Source of the DNA: Mycobacterium sp.
Lineage (GTDB): Bacteria > Actinomycetota > Actinomycetes > Mycobacteriales > Mycobacteriaceae
Reading direction: 5' to 3'
Assembly (NCBI GenBank): GCA_025965895.1
Contig: JAOPWC010000074.1
Coordinates: 49,491 to 113,490, forward strand
Length of the DNA: 64,000 bases
The first letter of the stretch is position 1, and each line of letters begins with the position of its first letter. The notes under the pieces were generated by a model, which was given only the letters and a program-made list of their open reading frames with translations, searched no databases and was not told the origin of the DNA. The translations under genes were made by a program, and so were the position numbers. Below are positions 1 to 8,534 of the stretch, in pieces.

Positions 1-1
1 T

Positions 2-1075
2 ACACCCGACGAGCGGCCCGCGCTCCTCGGACGCGCGAAGCAACTCGCCGCCGACGTGAAGAAGGCCGAGGGCGAACAGGGCGGCGCCGAGGCCGCGTTC
101 GAGGCCGCGCACGGGGCGATTTCCAACGTCATCGTCGACGGCGTGCCCGCCGGCGGCGAGGACGACTACGTCGTGCGGGACGTTGTCGGCTCGCCGCCCA
201 GGATGGAAAACCCCAAAGACCACCTCGAACTGGCCGAATCGCTGGGTCTGGTGGACATGGAGCGCGGCGCCAAAGTCTCGGGGTCGCGGTTCTATTTCCT
301 GACCGGACGGGGTGCGCTGCTGCAGCTGGGCCTGCTGCAGCTGGCCGCGCAGCTGGCTGTCGACAACGGCTTCACGCTGATGATCCCGCCTGTCCTGGTG
401 CGGCCCGAAATCATGGCGGGCACAGGATTTTTGGGGGCGCACGCCGACGAGGTGTACCGGGTCGAGGCGGACGATCTCTACTTGGTCGGGACGTCGGAGG
501 TTCCGCTCGCCGGGTACCACGCCGGTGAGATCATCGACCTGTCCGAAGGGCCGCTGAGATACGCCGGATGGTCGTCGTGCTTTCGTCGTGAGGCCGGCAG
601 CTATGGCAAGGACACGCGCGGCATCATCCGCGTGCACCAGTTCGACAAGGTGGAGGGTTTCGTCTATTGCGAACCGGCCCAGGCCGAGGCGGAGCATCAG
701 CGGCTGCTGGGCTGGCAACGCGAGATGTTGGCGAAGATCGACGTCCCGTACCGCGTGATCGACGTTGCGGCGGGTGATCTGGGTGCGTCGGCGGCGCGCA
801 AGTTCGACTGCGAGGCGTGGCTCCCGAGCCTGCAGGCCTACCGTGAGCTCACCTCGACGTCGAACTGCATGACCTTCCAGGCCCGCCGGCTGTCAATCCG
901 ATACCGCGACGCGCAGGGCAAGCCCCGGATCGCCGCGACGCTGAACGGCACGCTGGCCACCACACGATGGCTGGTCGCGATCCTGGAGAACCATCAACTG
1001 CCCGACGGGAGCGTGCGCGTCCCCGAGGCGCTGGTGCCCTTCGTCGGCACCGATCTGCTTGAACAGAAGGGGTAA
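2..1075 (+). CDS. serS: Seryl-tRNA synthetase (5' end outside window)
   Basis: Charges tRNA-Ser with serine in the cytoplasm. The reading frame is open from base 2, so the gene begins upstream of the window; about 357 residues are seen out of a usual 420 or so. The visible part starts in the N-terminal coiled-coil arm and runs through the class II catalytic core. Motif 2 is around [21 protein letters not shown] and motif 3 is the C-terminal [15 protein letters not shown] stretch. The serine-binding [10 protein letters not shown] segment is present. A GTG at 56 could be mistaken for the start, but the protein similarity continues upstream of it. The gene ends with TAA and faces the broken hydrolase at 1158-1942. 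In M. tuberculosis serS (Rv3834c) lies in the same relative direction. Confidence 0.97.
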   Translation, partial: TPDERPALLGRAKQLAADVKKAEGEQGGAEAAFEAAHGAISNVIVDGVPAGGEDDYVVRDVVGSPPRMENPKDHLELAESLGLVDMERGAKVSGSRFYFLTGRGALLQLGLLQLAAQLAVDNGFTLMIPPVLVRPEIMAGTGFLGAHADEVYRVEADDLYLVGTSEVPLAGYHAGEIIDLSEGPLRYAGWSSCFRREAGSYGKDTRGIIRVHQFDKVEGFVYCEPAQAEAEHQRLLGWQREMLAKIDVPYRVIDVAAGDLGASAARKFDCEAWLPSLQAYRELTSTSNCMTFQARRLSIRYRDAQGKPRIAATLNGTLATTRWLVAILENHQLPDGSVRVPEALVPFVGTDLLEQKG

Positions 1076-1157
1076 GCCCGCCCAACGCGTGCGCCCGGCT
1101 TGGGGGCGGCACCGGGAAATCTTCTAAGACACACCCCTGCCTGTATCCGCCGGGCAG

Positions 1158-1942
1158 CTAGGCAATGGCGAGCACATGATTCCTTGCGATCCAGTCGTCA
1201 ATGTGGCCCATGGTGACGGGCAGCGCCGCCCCTGACAACACCATGTGGTCGGAAAGGGGAATCTCGACGTAGGTGCCGTACTGATACCTGGCTGCGGTCT
1301 GGCGCACGACTCCGGATGGCACGATGCGGTCGCACTCGGCCCCCATCACCAGCACAGGGGCAGTGACCGCCGCGAAATCGACAACGGTGGCCTTGGAAAG
1401 CTTTGGCGCCGCAAGGAGCAGTTCCCAGATATAGCGCCCGGATTCGCAGACCAAACCGTCATATATCTCCCGGGCGATGTCCTCGGTCTGGATGTTGGCG
1501 ATCCAGCGTCGAAATTGCTCGAACGTCGGGGGCGCCACGGCTTGGTCCAGGGACGTGGCCGTAACAAGTGCGGCAGGGAGACGCGCAAGCTTGTGGGGGT
1601 CGCACCTAAGATGCCCGCCGCCGGGGCGGGGCACGCTGCCACTAAGCCAGCTTGGCGTGTGCGCGCGGCGACCAACTGCGCCAGCAGCCCGCCCTGCGAG
1701 TGACCTACCAGAAGCGGTGGGGAATCCAGCGAATTCACGAACGCCACCAAGTCATCGGTGTAGTCGCGAAGGCTCAGTGAGGCGATTTTCATCGCGCCCT
1801 CGTGCGAGGGCAGTTCGTGATGGCGCAGCGTCGGGGTGTGCGCCGTGTATCCACGCTCTTCGAATGCGGCGCGGGCCGGAGCCAACTGCTCCCCACGGCC
1901 CCAGGAGCCGTGAATCAAGACGACGTGTTTGGTTTCGGCCAT
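1158..1942 (-). pseudogene. Alpha/beta hydrolase, frameshifted
   Basis: A small alpha/beta-fold esterase or hydrolase split over two frames. The first part begins at an ATG (1942) with MAETKHVVLIHGSWG, giving the oxyanion strand HGSWG and the nucleophile elbow GHSQGG. It reads down to a run of five C on the coding strand, at about 1530 on the plus strand. The second part continues in the next frame from PPTFEQFRRW through VMGAECDRIVPSG (acid residue region) and PLSDHMVLSG (catalytic His). Adding one C to the run would restore a protein of about 261 residues of normal family length with all three catalytic residues. The gene is therefore either freshly inactivated or carries a homopolymer sequencing error. 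Substrate unknown. Confidence 0.75.
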
Positions 1943-2406
1943 GAAACTCAGGATGACAGCCAATGCGCCAGACAGTGCCCCATCAGCGTCAAATTGTTTT
2001 GGTAGGCAAGAGGCTGGCGGGTGGATGCGCTTCCTCGACGATGTTGATTGCCATATCGACTGAACGACAAGGAGACCATCGACAACAAGTTGCGACTGCT
2101 GGCCCATGGGCCTCCGCGACCGACGGCTCATCGGCGGCACCGTGATCTGGACAGCACCCCGCGGCCCGGCCCGGTGCAGTGATCAGTGTGGGAGTGTGGG
2201 CGGCGACTCGGGGGTTCCATCGGCCATGCGACGGATCGGGAAAATTATGTCGTATGTGATGTCAGATTCCGAAACGTCGTGGCAGCTCTGACAGCTCGGG
2301 TGCACAGGAGGTGCGTCGATCTGGCGCGATCGACCACCCGATCCTGGCCAATCGGCGGCCTCGCCGGCAGCCACGACCACTGCCGACGAACTCATGACTC
2401 ACGACG
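1943..2406. other. Intergenic stretch, no gene seen
   Basis: About 460 bases between the broken hydrolase and the small DUF gene at 2407-2745, both on the minus strand. Only short overlapping open frames occur here, none with a convincing start, ribosome binding site or recognisable protein pattern. GC content is a little lower than in the flanking genes. In M. tuberculosis the interval between the serS and Rv3819 homologues holds more than a dozen genes, so this may be a scar left after loss or rearrangement; that is inference. Confidence 0.4.
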
Positions 2407-2745
2407 CTAGCGTCTGTCCATCAGCGCGTCGAGCACCTCGAGGAAGCGGTCCGGATCCCTCGGCGTCAGCGCCGGCTTCGGCCACGCGCCCGGCACATCG
2501 AGCGTGATCAACGTCGACTTCAACGGCCGTCGGCCGTCCAAAGGTAGCCAGCGCACCAGGTCCGAGGACCCCCAGATCCGGAACCGGTGGAACCACAGGC
2601 CCAACGGCTTGACGCTATAGCCCCGCACTGATCGCAGTGGGATCACCTTCGCGGTACCTGACGGAAAGTGATAGCGCCGCAAGGTGATCGCCGCGCGGTC
2701 GAGCTGGACCAACCCGTCGTCGTAGTACAGGTAGGGCGCCGTCAT
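2407..2745 (-). CDS. Conserved hypothetical protein (Rv3819-like)
   Basis: A 112-residue protein of unknown function. It begins MTAPYLYYDDG and contains beta-rich, PH-like stretches (VIPLRSVRGYSVKPLG, LWFHRFRIWGSSD) and a C-terminal acidic helix. No signal peptide or membrane segment is evident. The start was chosen at 2745 because its ATG overlaps the stop of the upstream Rieske/MBL gene (ATGA); longer versions of the frame merely read through that gene antisense to nothing known. The overlap implies translational coupling and a shared role. From memory, M. tuberculosis Rv3819 (about 111 residues) sits in the same position beside Rv3818. Confidence 0.75.
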   Translation of the reverse strand: MTAPYLYYDDGLVQLDRAAITLRRYHFPSGTAKVIPLRSVRGYSVKPLGLWFHRFRIWGSSDLVRWLPLDGRRPLKSTLITLDVPGAWPKPALTPRDPDRFLEVLDALMDRR

Positions 2746-4292
2746 GTCCGCTCGCAGCGCAGCTCGTGACCCTTCGAGGTCAGGCAGCGGCCGTTCTGCA
2801 GGTTCCACTGCCAGCCGTGCAGGTTGCACGTCAGCGTGTTGCCCTCCACCACACCGAATTTGGACAGGTCCGCCTTCAGGTGAGGGCAACGCCGCTGTAC
2901 CTCCCAGCCGTCGAGCAGCACCGATGCGGTGTCGTCGTGCGCTTCGGCGAACCAGCCGTCGGCGTACGCGATCCGCTCGTCGGTCAGACACTTGAAGAAC
3001 GTGTACAGAAACTCGTTGTAGCCGCCGACGCGCCAGGCGCGGAACCTGGTCGACAGGAAAATCGTATTCACCCAGTCGGGCTCGTTGTCACGCAGGATCG
3101 TGCGGACCAGTTCCGGCGCGATCGCGAACCCGTACCGGAACTTCTCGTCCGGAACAGGCTCGCGCACAGCCCGTTTCGGAAAGTCAAGCACCACGGTCTC
3201 GGGCCCGAGCCGCAGTTCGACCGGATAGCCGATGCCGTCGCAGACCTGGTCGCTCTGGGTCATGATCGGCTCGAACACGACCCGCAGCGGCTCGAGCAGC
3301 GGCTCGCCCCCGGCGCGCGCCCACGACGCCTTCTCCGCGGTCAGGACAGGCGCCATCCTCTGGGCATAGTCGGCGATGTAGGCAGCCTTGCCAGTGGTGA
3401 AGATCTCCTCCACGTCGTCGTCGGGCAGCGGGTGGCGCAGAGATTTCAGCGACGAGCCGGCAAAAACCCCCACCGAACCGGGAATCATCAGCAGCCCGCC
3501 GTCGTGGCCGTGCCCGCGCATCTGCTTCAGGAACACCATCTGGTCGGGGAAGATGTTCGCCGGATCGCCGTGGTCGTCGTTCAAGTCGCGCAACTCGGGG
3601 TCCAGGAAACACGGCGGTCCCGCCGACGGGATCACCCATGTCGCGCCAACCTGGGCGATGTACTGCCTGCAGCGGTCCATCTGGCGCTGACGCTTCTGTG
3701 TACCGAACGCGGCCTTGGCCCGCTCCGGCATGTCGTAGACCATCGGGTACCAGATCGCGCCCGAGTACTGCAGCATGTGCACGTCGACCTGGCCGAAGTC
3801 GGCGTGCACAACCTCCAGATCGACCGGGCGGGCGTCATTCATGTTGAACGCCACGGTCTCTGAATCGTCGACCACCAGCCCGGAGTCACCGATCGGTCCG
3901 TCGGCCGGGGCCCGCAACGCGATGACCATCACGTCGAGGTCGCCCTTGGGTCCGCTGAGCCGGTGCTTCACGGAATCGGTGCTCTCGAAGAACCGGTGGA
4001 ATCCGAGCTTCTCCAGCTCGCGGCGCAGATCTGGCACGGGATAGTCGGGCAGCAGCACGACCGCGTCCTTGTTGACGTGCTCGCGCAGATTTCTGGGGTC
4101 GAAGTGATCGTGATGCAGATGCGACACGTAGAGGTAGTCGCAGTCGCCGAGCGCGTCCCAATCGAGCCCACTATTGTCCGGGAACGGGAACCACGAGCCA
4201 AAGTACGCCGGATTGACCCACGGGTCACACAGGATGCTTCCGGCGTGCGTGTCGATCCGGAAACCGGCGTGCCCGACGCTCGTAACCTGCAC
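2742..4292 (-). CDS. Metallo-beta-lactamase fold / Rieske [2Fe-2S] fusion protein (Rv3818-like)
   Basis: A 516-residue cytoplasmic protein with two domains. Residues about 1-300 form a metallo-beta-lactamase-like hydrolase fold with the metal-binding motif SHLHHDHFD (HxHxDH). The C-terminal 60 residues hold a Rieske [2Fe-2S] motif, RCPHLKADL followed by TCNLHGWQW (CxH...CxxH). This resembles the architecture of CMP-N-acetylneuraminate hydroxylase-like proteins, but no sialic acid role is implied in mycobacteria. The order is MBL first and Rieske last. It is the first gene of a two-gene unit with 2407-2745 and diverges from the acyltransferase at 4352, leaving 59 bases for both promoters. Length matches Rv3818 as remembered. 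Confidence 0.85.
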   Translation of the reverse strand: MQVTSVGHAGFRIDTHAGSILCDPWVNPAYFGSWFPFPDNSGLDWDALGDCDYLYVSHLHHDHFDPRNLREHVNKDAVVLLPDYPVPDLRRELEKLGFHRFFESTDSVKHRLSGPKGDLDVMVIALRAPADGPIGDSGLVVDDSETVAFNMNDARPVDLEVVHADFGQVDVHMLQYSGAIWYPMVYDMPERAKAAFGTQKRQRQMDRCRQYIAQVGATWVIPSAGPPCFLDPELRDLNDDHGDPANIFPDQMVFLKQMRGHGHDGGLLMIPGSVGVFAGSSLKSLRHPLPDDDVEEIFTTGKAAYIADYAQRMAPVLTAEKASWARAGGEPLLEPLRVVFEPIMTQSDQVCDGIGYPVELRLGPETVVLDFPKRAVREPVPDEKFRYGFAIAPELVRTILRDNEPDWVNTIFLSTRFRAWRVGGYNEFLYTFFKCLTDERIAYADGWFAEAHDDTASVLLDGWEVQRRCPHLKADLSKFGVVEGNTLTCNLHGWQWNLQNGRCLTSKGHELRCERT

Positions 4293-4351
4293 GGGGCCGA
4301 GCTTAGCGGCAGAAATATGACCAGCCTGCGACGGCCACTAGTCTCAACAGT

Positions 4352-5131
4352 GTGGAACCGGTATACGCCACAGTCATCCAGACCGCACGGCTGGTCTGGC
4401 GGCTGCAGGGCCTGACATTCAAGGTCAGCGGTGTGGAGCAGCTGCCTACTACGGGCGGTGCCGTCATCGCGATCAACCACACAAGCTACTTCGACTTCAC
4501 GTTCGCGGGCCTGCCGGCCTACCGCCAGGGGCTGGGCCGCAAGGTGCGGTTCATGGCCAAGAAGGAAGTGTTCGACCACCGGATCGGCGGGCCGGTCATG
4601 CGCAGCCTGCGGCACATCCCCGTCGACCGGGCGAGTGGCGCCGAGTCATACGCGAACGCCTGCGAAATGCTCAAGGCCGGCGAACTCGTCGGCGTCTACC
4701 CCGAGGCCACGATCAGCCGCAGCTTCGAGATCAAGGAGTTCAAGTCCGGGGCAGCGCGGATGGCCCTCGAGTCCGGCGTGCCGATCGTCCCGCACATCGT
4801 GTGGGGCGCACAGCGCATCTGGACCAAGGACCACCCGAAGAAGATGTTCCGTCCGAAAGTGCCGATCAGCATCGCGGTCGGCGAGCCCATTCCGCCGACG
4901 TTGCCGGTCGCCGAGCTGACCGCGCTGCTGCACTCACGGATGCAACACCTGCTGGAACGCGTGCAGGACGAGTACGGCCCGCATCATCCGGGCGATTACT
5001 GGGTGCCGCATCGGCTCGGCGGCGGCGCTCCCACGTTGGCCGAGGCGGCGCGAATGGATGCCGAAGAAGCGGCGGCGAAGGCGGCGCGTCGCGCTGAGAG
5101 GCAGTCCGGACGGGCCGGGCAGCGGGAGTAA
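4352..5131 (+). CDS. 1-acyl-sn-glycerol-3-phosphate acyltransferase-like protein (PlsC family)
   Basis: A 259-residue member of the PlsC/LPLAT acyltransferase family, which moves an acyl chain from acyl-CoA or acyl-ACP to a lysophospholipid or related acceptor at the inner membrane. The catalytic HX4D motif is NHTSYFD (His43/Asp48), and the acceptor-binding YPEATIS motif lies near residue 118. No N-terminal membrane span is obvious, so it is probably a peripheral membrane protein. The start is GTG at 4352. The last 30 residues form an Ala/Arg-rich charged helix. It is followed after 5 bases by a paralogue at 5137, so the two are an operon from tandem duplication. M. tuberculosis has three such genes here (Rv3814c-Rv3816c). 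Confidence 0.88.
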   Translation: MEPVYATVIQTARLVWRLQGLTFKVSGVEQLPTTGGAVIAINHTSYFDFTFAGLPAYRQGLGRKVRFMAKKEVFDHRIGGPVMRSLRHIPVDRASGAESYANACEMLKAGELVGVYPEATISRSFEIKEFKSGAARMALESGVPIVPHIVWGAQRIWTKDHPKKMFRPKVPISIAVGEPIPPTLPVAELTALLHSRMQHLLERVQDEYGPHHPGDYWVPHRLGGGAPTLAEAARMDAEEAAAKAARRAERQSGRAGQRE

Positions 5132-5136
5132 CAGCG

Positions 5137-5886
5137 ATGGCCGAACCGGTCTTTCGTACCCTGGAGTCCCTGGCCAAGATCGCCGTGGCGGCGGCCGGGA
5201 CGAAAATCACCTACCACGGCCTCGAGAACATTCCCGAACACGGCGGCGCTGTGGCCGCGGTCAACCACACCAGCTATGTCGACTGGTTGCCGGCGGCGCT
5301 GGCCGCCTACCACCGTCACCGCCGCATGCGGTTCATGATCAAAGAGGAGATGCAGCGGGTTAAGATCGTGAACTTTCTGATCAAGCAGACGGGCACGATC
5401 CCGGTCAACCGGGGCGCAGGGGCTCAGGCGTACGCGGAGGCGGTCGAGCGGCTGAAGGCCGGCGAGCTCGTCGGTGTCTATCCGGAAGCAACGATCAGCC
5501 GCAGCTTCGAGCTGAAGGAGTTCAAGACGGGCGCGGCCCGAATGGCGCAGGAGGCCGACGTGCCGATCATCCCGCTGATTGTCTGGGGGGCCCAGCGCAT
5601 CTGGACCAAGGACCAGCCAAAGAACTTAGGGCGCAGCAAGGTCCCGATAATCGTCCAGGTCGGCGCGCCGCTGCGCGCCGACGACTCGGTCGAACATACC
5701 AACGCCGCGTTCAGGGAATCAATGACCGCTCTGTTGCAGCGGGCTCAGCAGGAGTACCGGCATCCGGCCGGCGCATTCTGGGTGCCGCGACGTATCGGCG
5801 GCAGCGCACCGACCCTGCCCGAAGCCAAGGTGCTCGACGAGGCGGAGTTAGCCGAGCGCGCGCGCAGGCGGGCGGAGCACGCGTGA
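5137..5886 (+). CDS. PlsC-family acyltransferase, tandem paralogue
   Basis: A 249-residue paralogue of the preceding acyltransferase. It carries NHTSYVD (HX4D, His44/Asp49), a YPEATISRSFELKEFKTGA block nearly identical to that of its neighbour, and the same C-terminal VPRRIGG region followed by a charged Ala/Arg-rich tail. The true substrate is unknown. It starts with ATG only 5 bases after the preceding stop. Its TGA stop at 5884-5886 overlaps a GTG that opens the first of two micro-ORFs in the tandem repeat that follows (GTGA), so translation can pass on towards the HAD gene. Confidence 0.88.
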   Translation: MAEPVFRTLESLAKIAVAAAGTKITYHGLENIPEHGGAVAAVNHTSYVDWLPAALAAYHRHRRMRFMIKEEMQRVKIVNFLIKQTGTIPVNRGAGAQAYAEAVERLKAGELVGVYPEATISRSFELKEFKTGAARMAQEADVPIIPLIVWGAQRIWTKDQPKNLGRSKVPIIVQVGAPLRADDSVEHTNAAFRESMTALLQRAQQEYRHPAGAFWVPRRIGGSAPTLPEAKVLDEAELAERARRRAEHA

Positions 5887-5953
5887 CGTCAGCGAGGAGC
5901 GAAGGCGGATCGCGCATATGACGTCAGCGAGGAGCGAAGGCGGATCGCGCATA
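5884..5953 (+). repeat. Two perfect 35-bp tandem repeats encoding coupled micro-ORFs
   Basis: Two identical 35-bp units (5884-5918 and 5919-5953), each starting TGACGTCAGCGAGGAGCGAA. With the bases around them they form two 12-codon frames encoding VTSARSEGGSRI and MTSARSEGGSRI. Frame 1 starts at GTG 5883, overlapping the acyltransferase stop, and ends at TGA 5919-5921. Frame 2 starts at ATG 5918 and ends at TGA 5954-5956. The HAD gene starts at ATG 5953. All three junctions are four-base stop/start overlaps, and the GAGGAG core can act as a ribosome binding site. This is the layout described for mycobacterial interspersed repetitive units (MIRUs). Membership in a specific published class was not checked. 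Confidence 0.85.
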
Positions 5954-6768
5954 TGACCCTGCCGCTGCTCGTGGCCAGCGACGTGGACGGGACCCTGCTC
6001 AACGACGAGGAGACGGTCTCGGACCGCACCCGCGCGGCGGTGCGGGCCGCGGTGTCCTCGGGCGTGACGTTCGTGCTCGCCACCGGCCGGCCGCCGCGGT
6101 GGATCAAGCCAGTCGTCGACGCGCTCGGGTTCGCGCCGATGTCGGTGTGTGCCAATGGCGCGGTCCTCTACGACCCGGGCACCGACCGCATTGTTTCGGC
6201 GCGGACGCTCTCAGCAGATGTGCTCGGCGAACTGGCCGAGATCGCCGCACGCGCGATCCCCGGCGCCGGGCTGGCCGTCGAACGGGTCGGCCGCAGCGCG
6301 CACGACGCCGCGACCCCCCAGTTTGTCAGCTCGCCCGGTTACGAACACGCCTGGCTGAACCCCGACAACACCGAGGTGTCGCTGGACGATCTGCTCAGCG
6401 CGCCGGCCGTCAAGCTACTGATCCGTAAGGGCGGCGCCCGCAGCGCCGACATGGCGGCCGAATTGCGCAAGCATATCGGCCTCGAGGGCGACATCACCTA
6501 CTCCACGAACAACGGGCTGATCGAGATCGTGCCGCTGGGCATCAGCAAGGCCACGGGGGTGCAGGAGGTGGCGACGCCACTCGACATCGCCGCCGACGAC
6601 GTGGTCGCGTTCGGCGACATGCCCAATGACGTCCCGATGCTGGTGTGGGCCGGCCATGGCGTCGCAATGGGCAACGCTCACCCGGAGACGGTGGCGGCGG
6701 CCAACGAAGTCACCGCGCCCAACACCGACGACGGCGTGGCCCGTGTGCTGGAACGCTGGTGGCTTTAA
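5953..6768 (+). CDS. HAD-superfamily (Cof/subfamily IIB) phosphatase
   Basis: A 271-residue cytoplasmic phosphatase of the Cof type, usually acting on sugar phosphates or similar small phosphorylated metabolites. Motif I is SDVDGTLL (nucleophile Asp10, acid/base Asp12), motif II is LATGRPP, the motif III lysine is probably in GISKATG, and motif IV is FGDMPNDVPML. A C2B cap domain lies between motifs II and III. The ATG at 5953 overlaps the stop of the second micro-ORF, so its translation may depend on the repeat. The gene converges with the amidase gene, leaving 11 bases. Position and family match Rv3813c. Confidence 0.88.
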   Translation: MTLPLLVASDVDGTLLNDEETVSDRTRAAVRAAVSSGVTFVLATGRPPRWIKPVVDALGFAPMSVCANGAVLYDPGTDRIVSARTLSADVLGELAEIAARAIPGAGLAVERVGRSAHDAATPQFVSSPGYEHAWLNPDNTEVSLDDLLSAPAVKLLIRKGGARSADMAAELRKHIGLEGDITYSTNNGLIEIVPLGISKATGVQEVATPLDIAADDVVAFGDMPNDVPMLVWAGHGVAMGNAHPETVAAANEVTAPNTDDGVARVLERWWL

Positions 6769-6779
6769 CGGTGGGCCCG

Positions 6780-8414
6780 TCAGGGCTTCACCGGCGCCGA
6801 GAACCGCTCCAGCTGAGCGGGCGGCCCGTCGGGCGATGGCGGAGGCAGCTCCAGCGCCACCCCGTCGATCACCCACATCACGGCCGAGCTCTCCCTGTCG
6901 AAGTTCAACGTGCCGTGCTGGAAGTTCTGCACGATCCACTCCGGCTCTTCAATCTCGCCGCTGGTGGGCAGACCGAGCGGGCCACGCTCGAAGCCCTGGC
7001 CCGCCCACGCGTCATAGATCGCGCCGAGGACCGGTGCGGCGCCGGTCTGCGGTGACCAATAGATCGCCCCGTGGTTGAACCGCACATAGCGGGTCGGGCC
7101 GTCGCCCGACGTCTCCGGTGTCGTCGGCGCTCCCAGCGGACCATTCATGGCGCCGGTGGCCTGCCACCGGTTGTAGATCGCGCCCCCGCGCAGTGACTCG
7201 GCCAGGTCCCCGGGGCCGGCGGGTTGGTTGAACCTGGCTGCGATGTCGCGGATCTCGTTCAGCGCCGCGTAACCGGCGTTGCCCGGACAGTCGGTGTTTC
7301 CGACGTCACGGTGAGCGAAGATCGTCGGCAGCGTCGGGGTCGCGCCCGCCGGGAAGAACGTGAACGAGCCGCCCTGCGATGGCAACGGCACGGTGCCCTT
7401 CGGGTTGACGCCGTCCATCGCGAGCCGCCAGCCCAGCAATCGGCCGACCGAGCGGATCATTATCGGCGTCGGCGGCACCGTCTGGAAGTCGCCGATCATC
7501 GCGACGGCCCACGTGTTCTTGTTGAACCCGCCGGTGTGCGAGCCTTCCACCGGCTTGGTGATGCCCCCGAACCGTCCCTCGAACACCTGGCCGTACTTGT
7601 CCACCAGCGCGTTGTAGGCGATGTCGCACCAGCCCAGCGTGCGGGTGTGATAGACGTAGATCGACTTGATGATCTGCGCCGAGTCCTCCGGCGAATAGTC
7701 GTTGCTTCCGGCGGTGTGGTGCACGATGCCCGCGCGAATCCCGTTGTCGTATAGCGGGTTTCCGCATCGCATCGACTCGTCGGCGCCCCACTGTGCTCGG
7801 CTGATGATGTTGGGTGGTTGCCCGGGGGCGTAGACGCCGGTCGGCGGCGACCATGTCATGTCGGCCGGAGCCTGCGGCGGGGTGATCAGCACCGCGTTGA
7901 GGTTCTGCCCGAACGGCCGCTCGAGGTTGGCAGGCACGTAGCCCAGCCCCGGCTTGGCCTCCTTCGGTACCGTGGTGCGCTGTGGCGCCCCCCCGGGCGT
8001 CACCGGGCGACTGATTGCGATCTGCACCGCGGTCGTCTTGCCCACGAACACCGGTTCGGTGCCGCGCGGGCCGTGGTTGTCGGCTCCGGTGAAGCCGCCG
8101 GATTCCTCGCTTTCGGCCCGATACCAGGGGCCCCACGAGCCGTCGGGCCGCTTGGCGCGCACCTGGGCCCTCGTGCCCGTCATGTCGGCGGCCGTGAGCG
8201 CCACCATCGAGAACGGCGTGGGCTGGCTGACTTCTCGGATCGTGATGCCGGCGCCGATACCGGTCAGCGGCTGCTGGGCGAGTTCGGTCTGCATCGATGC
8301 GGCCGGACGCTTGTCGCCCTCCCCGGGGATTCCGTCAATCGCCCACGGCAGCAACAGCAGGGTCGCCGCGATCGCAGTGAACGCGATCGACGGTGCTGGG
8401 CGACGACACGGCAC
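6780..8414 (-). CDS. Secreted N-acetylmuramoyl-L-alanine amidase with LGFP repeats (Rv3811-like)
   Basis: A 544-residue exported cell-wall protein. The N-terminus has basic residues then a hydrophobic segment (FTAIAATLLLLPWA), a signal peptide or anchor. The middle holds a peptidoglycan-recognition / Amidase_2 domain from about residue 205: IISRAQWGAD, IVHHTAG (zinc His), IAYNALVDKYGQVFEGR and FAHRDVGNTDCPG (second zinc His and Cys). The C-terminal 150 residues are LGFP-type repeats (GPLGAPT, GPLGLPTS, NFQHGTLNFD), thought to bind cell-wall components in mycolate-containing actinobacteria. The start is GTG at 8414. It lies downstream of erp, separated by a strong hairpin. Confidence 0.9.
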   Translation of the reverse strand: MPCRRPAPSIAFTAIAATLLLLPWAIDGIPGEGDKRPAASMQTELAQQPLTGIGAGITIREVSQPTPFSMVALTAADMTGTRAQVRAKRPDGSWGPWYRAESEESGGFTGADNHGPRGTEPVFVGKTTAVQIAISRPVTPGGAPQRTTVPKEAKPGLGYVPANLERPFGQNLNAVLITPPQAPADMTWSPPTGVYAPGQPPNIISRAQWGADESMRCGNPLYDNGIRAGIVHHTAGSNDYSPEDSAQIIKSIYVYHTRTLGWCDIAYNALVDKYGQVFEGRFGGITKPVEGSHTGGFNKNTWAVAMIGDFQTVPPTPIMIRSVGRLLGWRLAMDGVNPKGTVPLPSQGGSFTFFPAGATPTLPTIFAHRDVGNTDCPGNAGYAALNEIRDIAARFNQPAGPGDLAESLRGGAIYNRWQATGAMNGPLGAPTTPETSGDGPTRYVRFNHGAIYWSPQTGAAPVLGAIYDAWAGQGFERGPLGLPTSGEIEEPEWIVQNFQHGTLNFDRESSAVMWVIDGVALELPPPSPDGPPAQLERFSAPVKP

Positions 8415-8483
8415 GGCACGATGTTGCGTATGAGGCCACTGTTACCAGTGTTTCGACACGGCGTGTCGCAGGCCAACCTGCGA

Positions 8484-8520
8484 CGGCACCGCAGAGCCGA
8501 GGGGGGGCCCTGCGGTGCCG
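8484..8520. terminator. Strong hairpin between erp and the amidase gene
   Basis: A perfect 11-bp stem (CGGCACCGCAG pairing with CTGCGGTGCCG) with a 15-base G/C-rich loop lies 14 bases past the erp stop. There is no T-run on either strand, as is common for mycobacterial intrinsic terminators. It would reduce read-through from erp into the amidase gene. It could instead be an mRNA-stabilising structure. Confidence 0.55.
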
Positions 8521-8534
8521 ATCCTCCAGCAGGC

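Noticed and set aside
2742..4292. Calling the MBL/Rieske protein a sialic acid hydroxylase
   Set aside because: The similarity is to domain architecture only; mycobacteria are not known to make CMP-sialic acid and no such genes are nearby.
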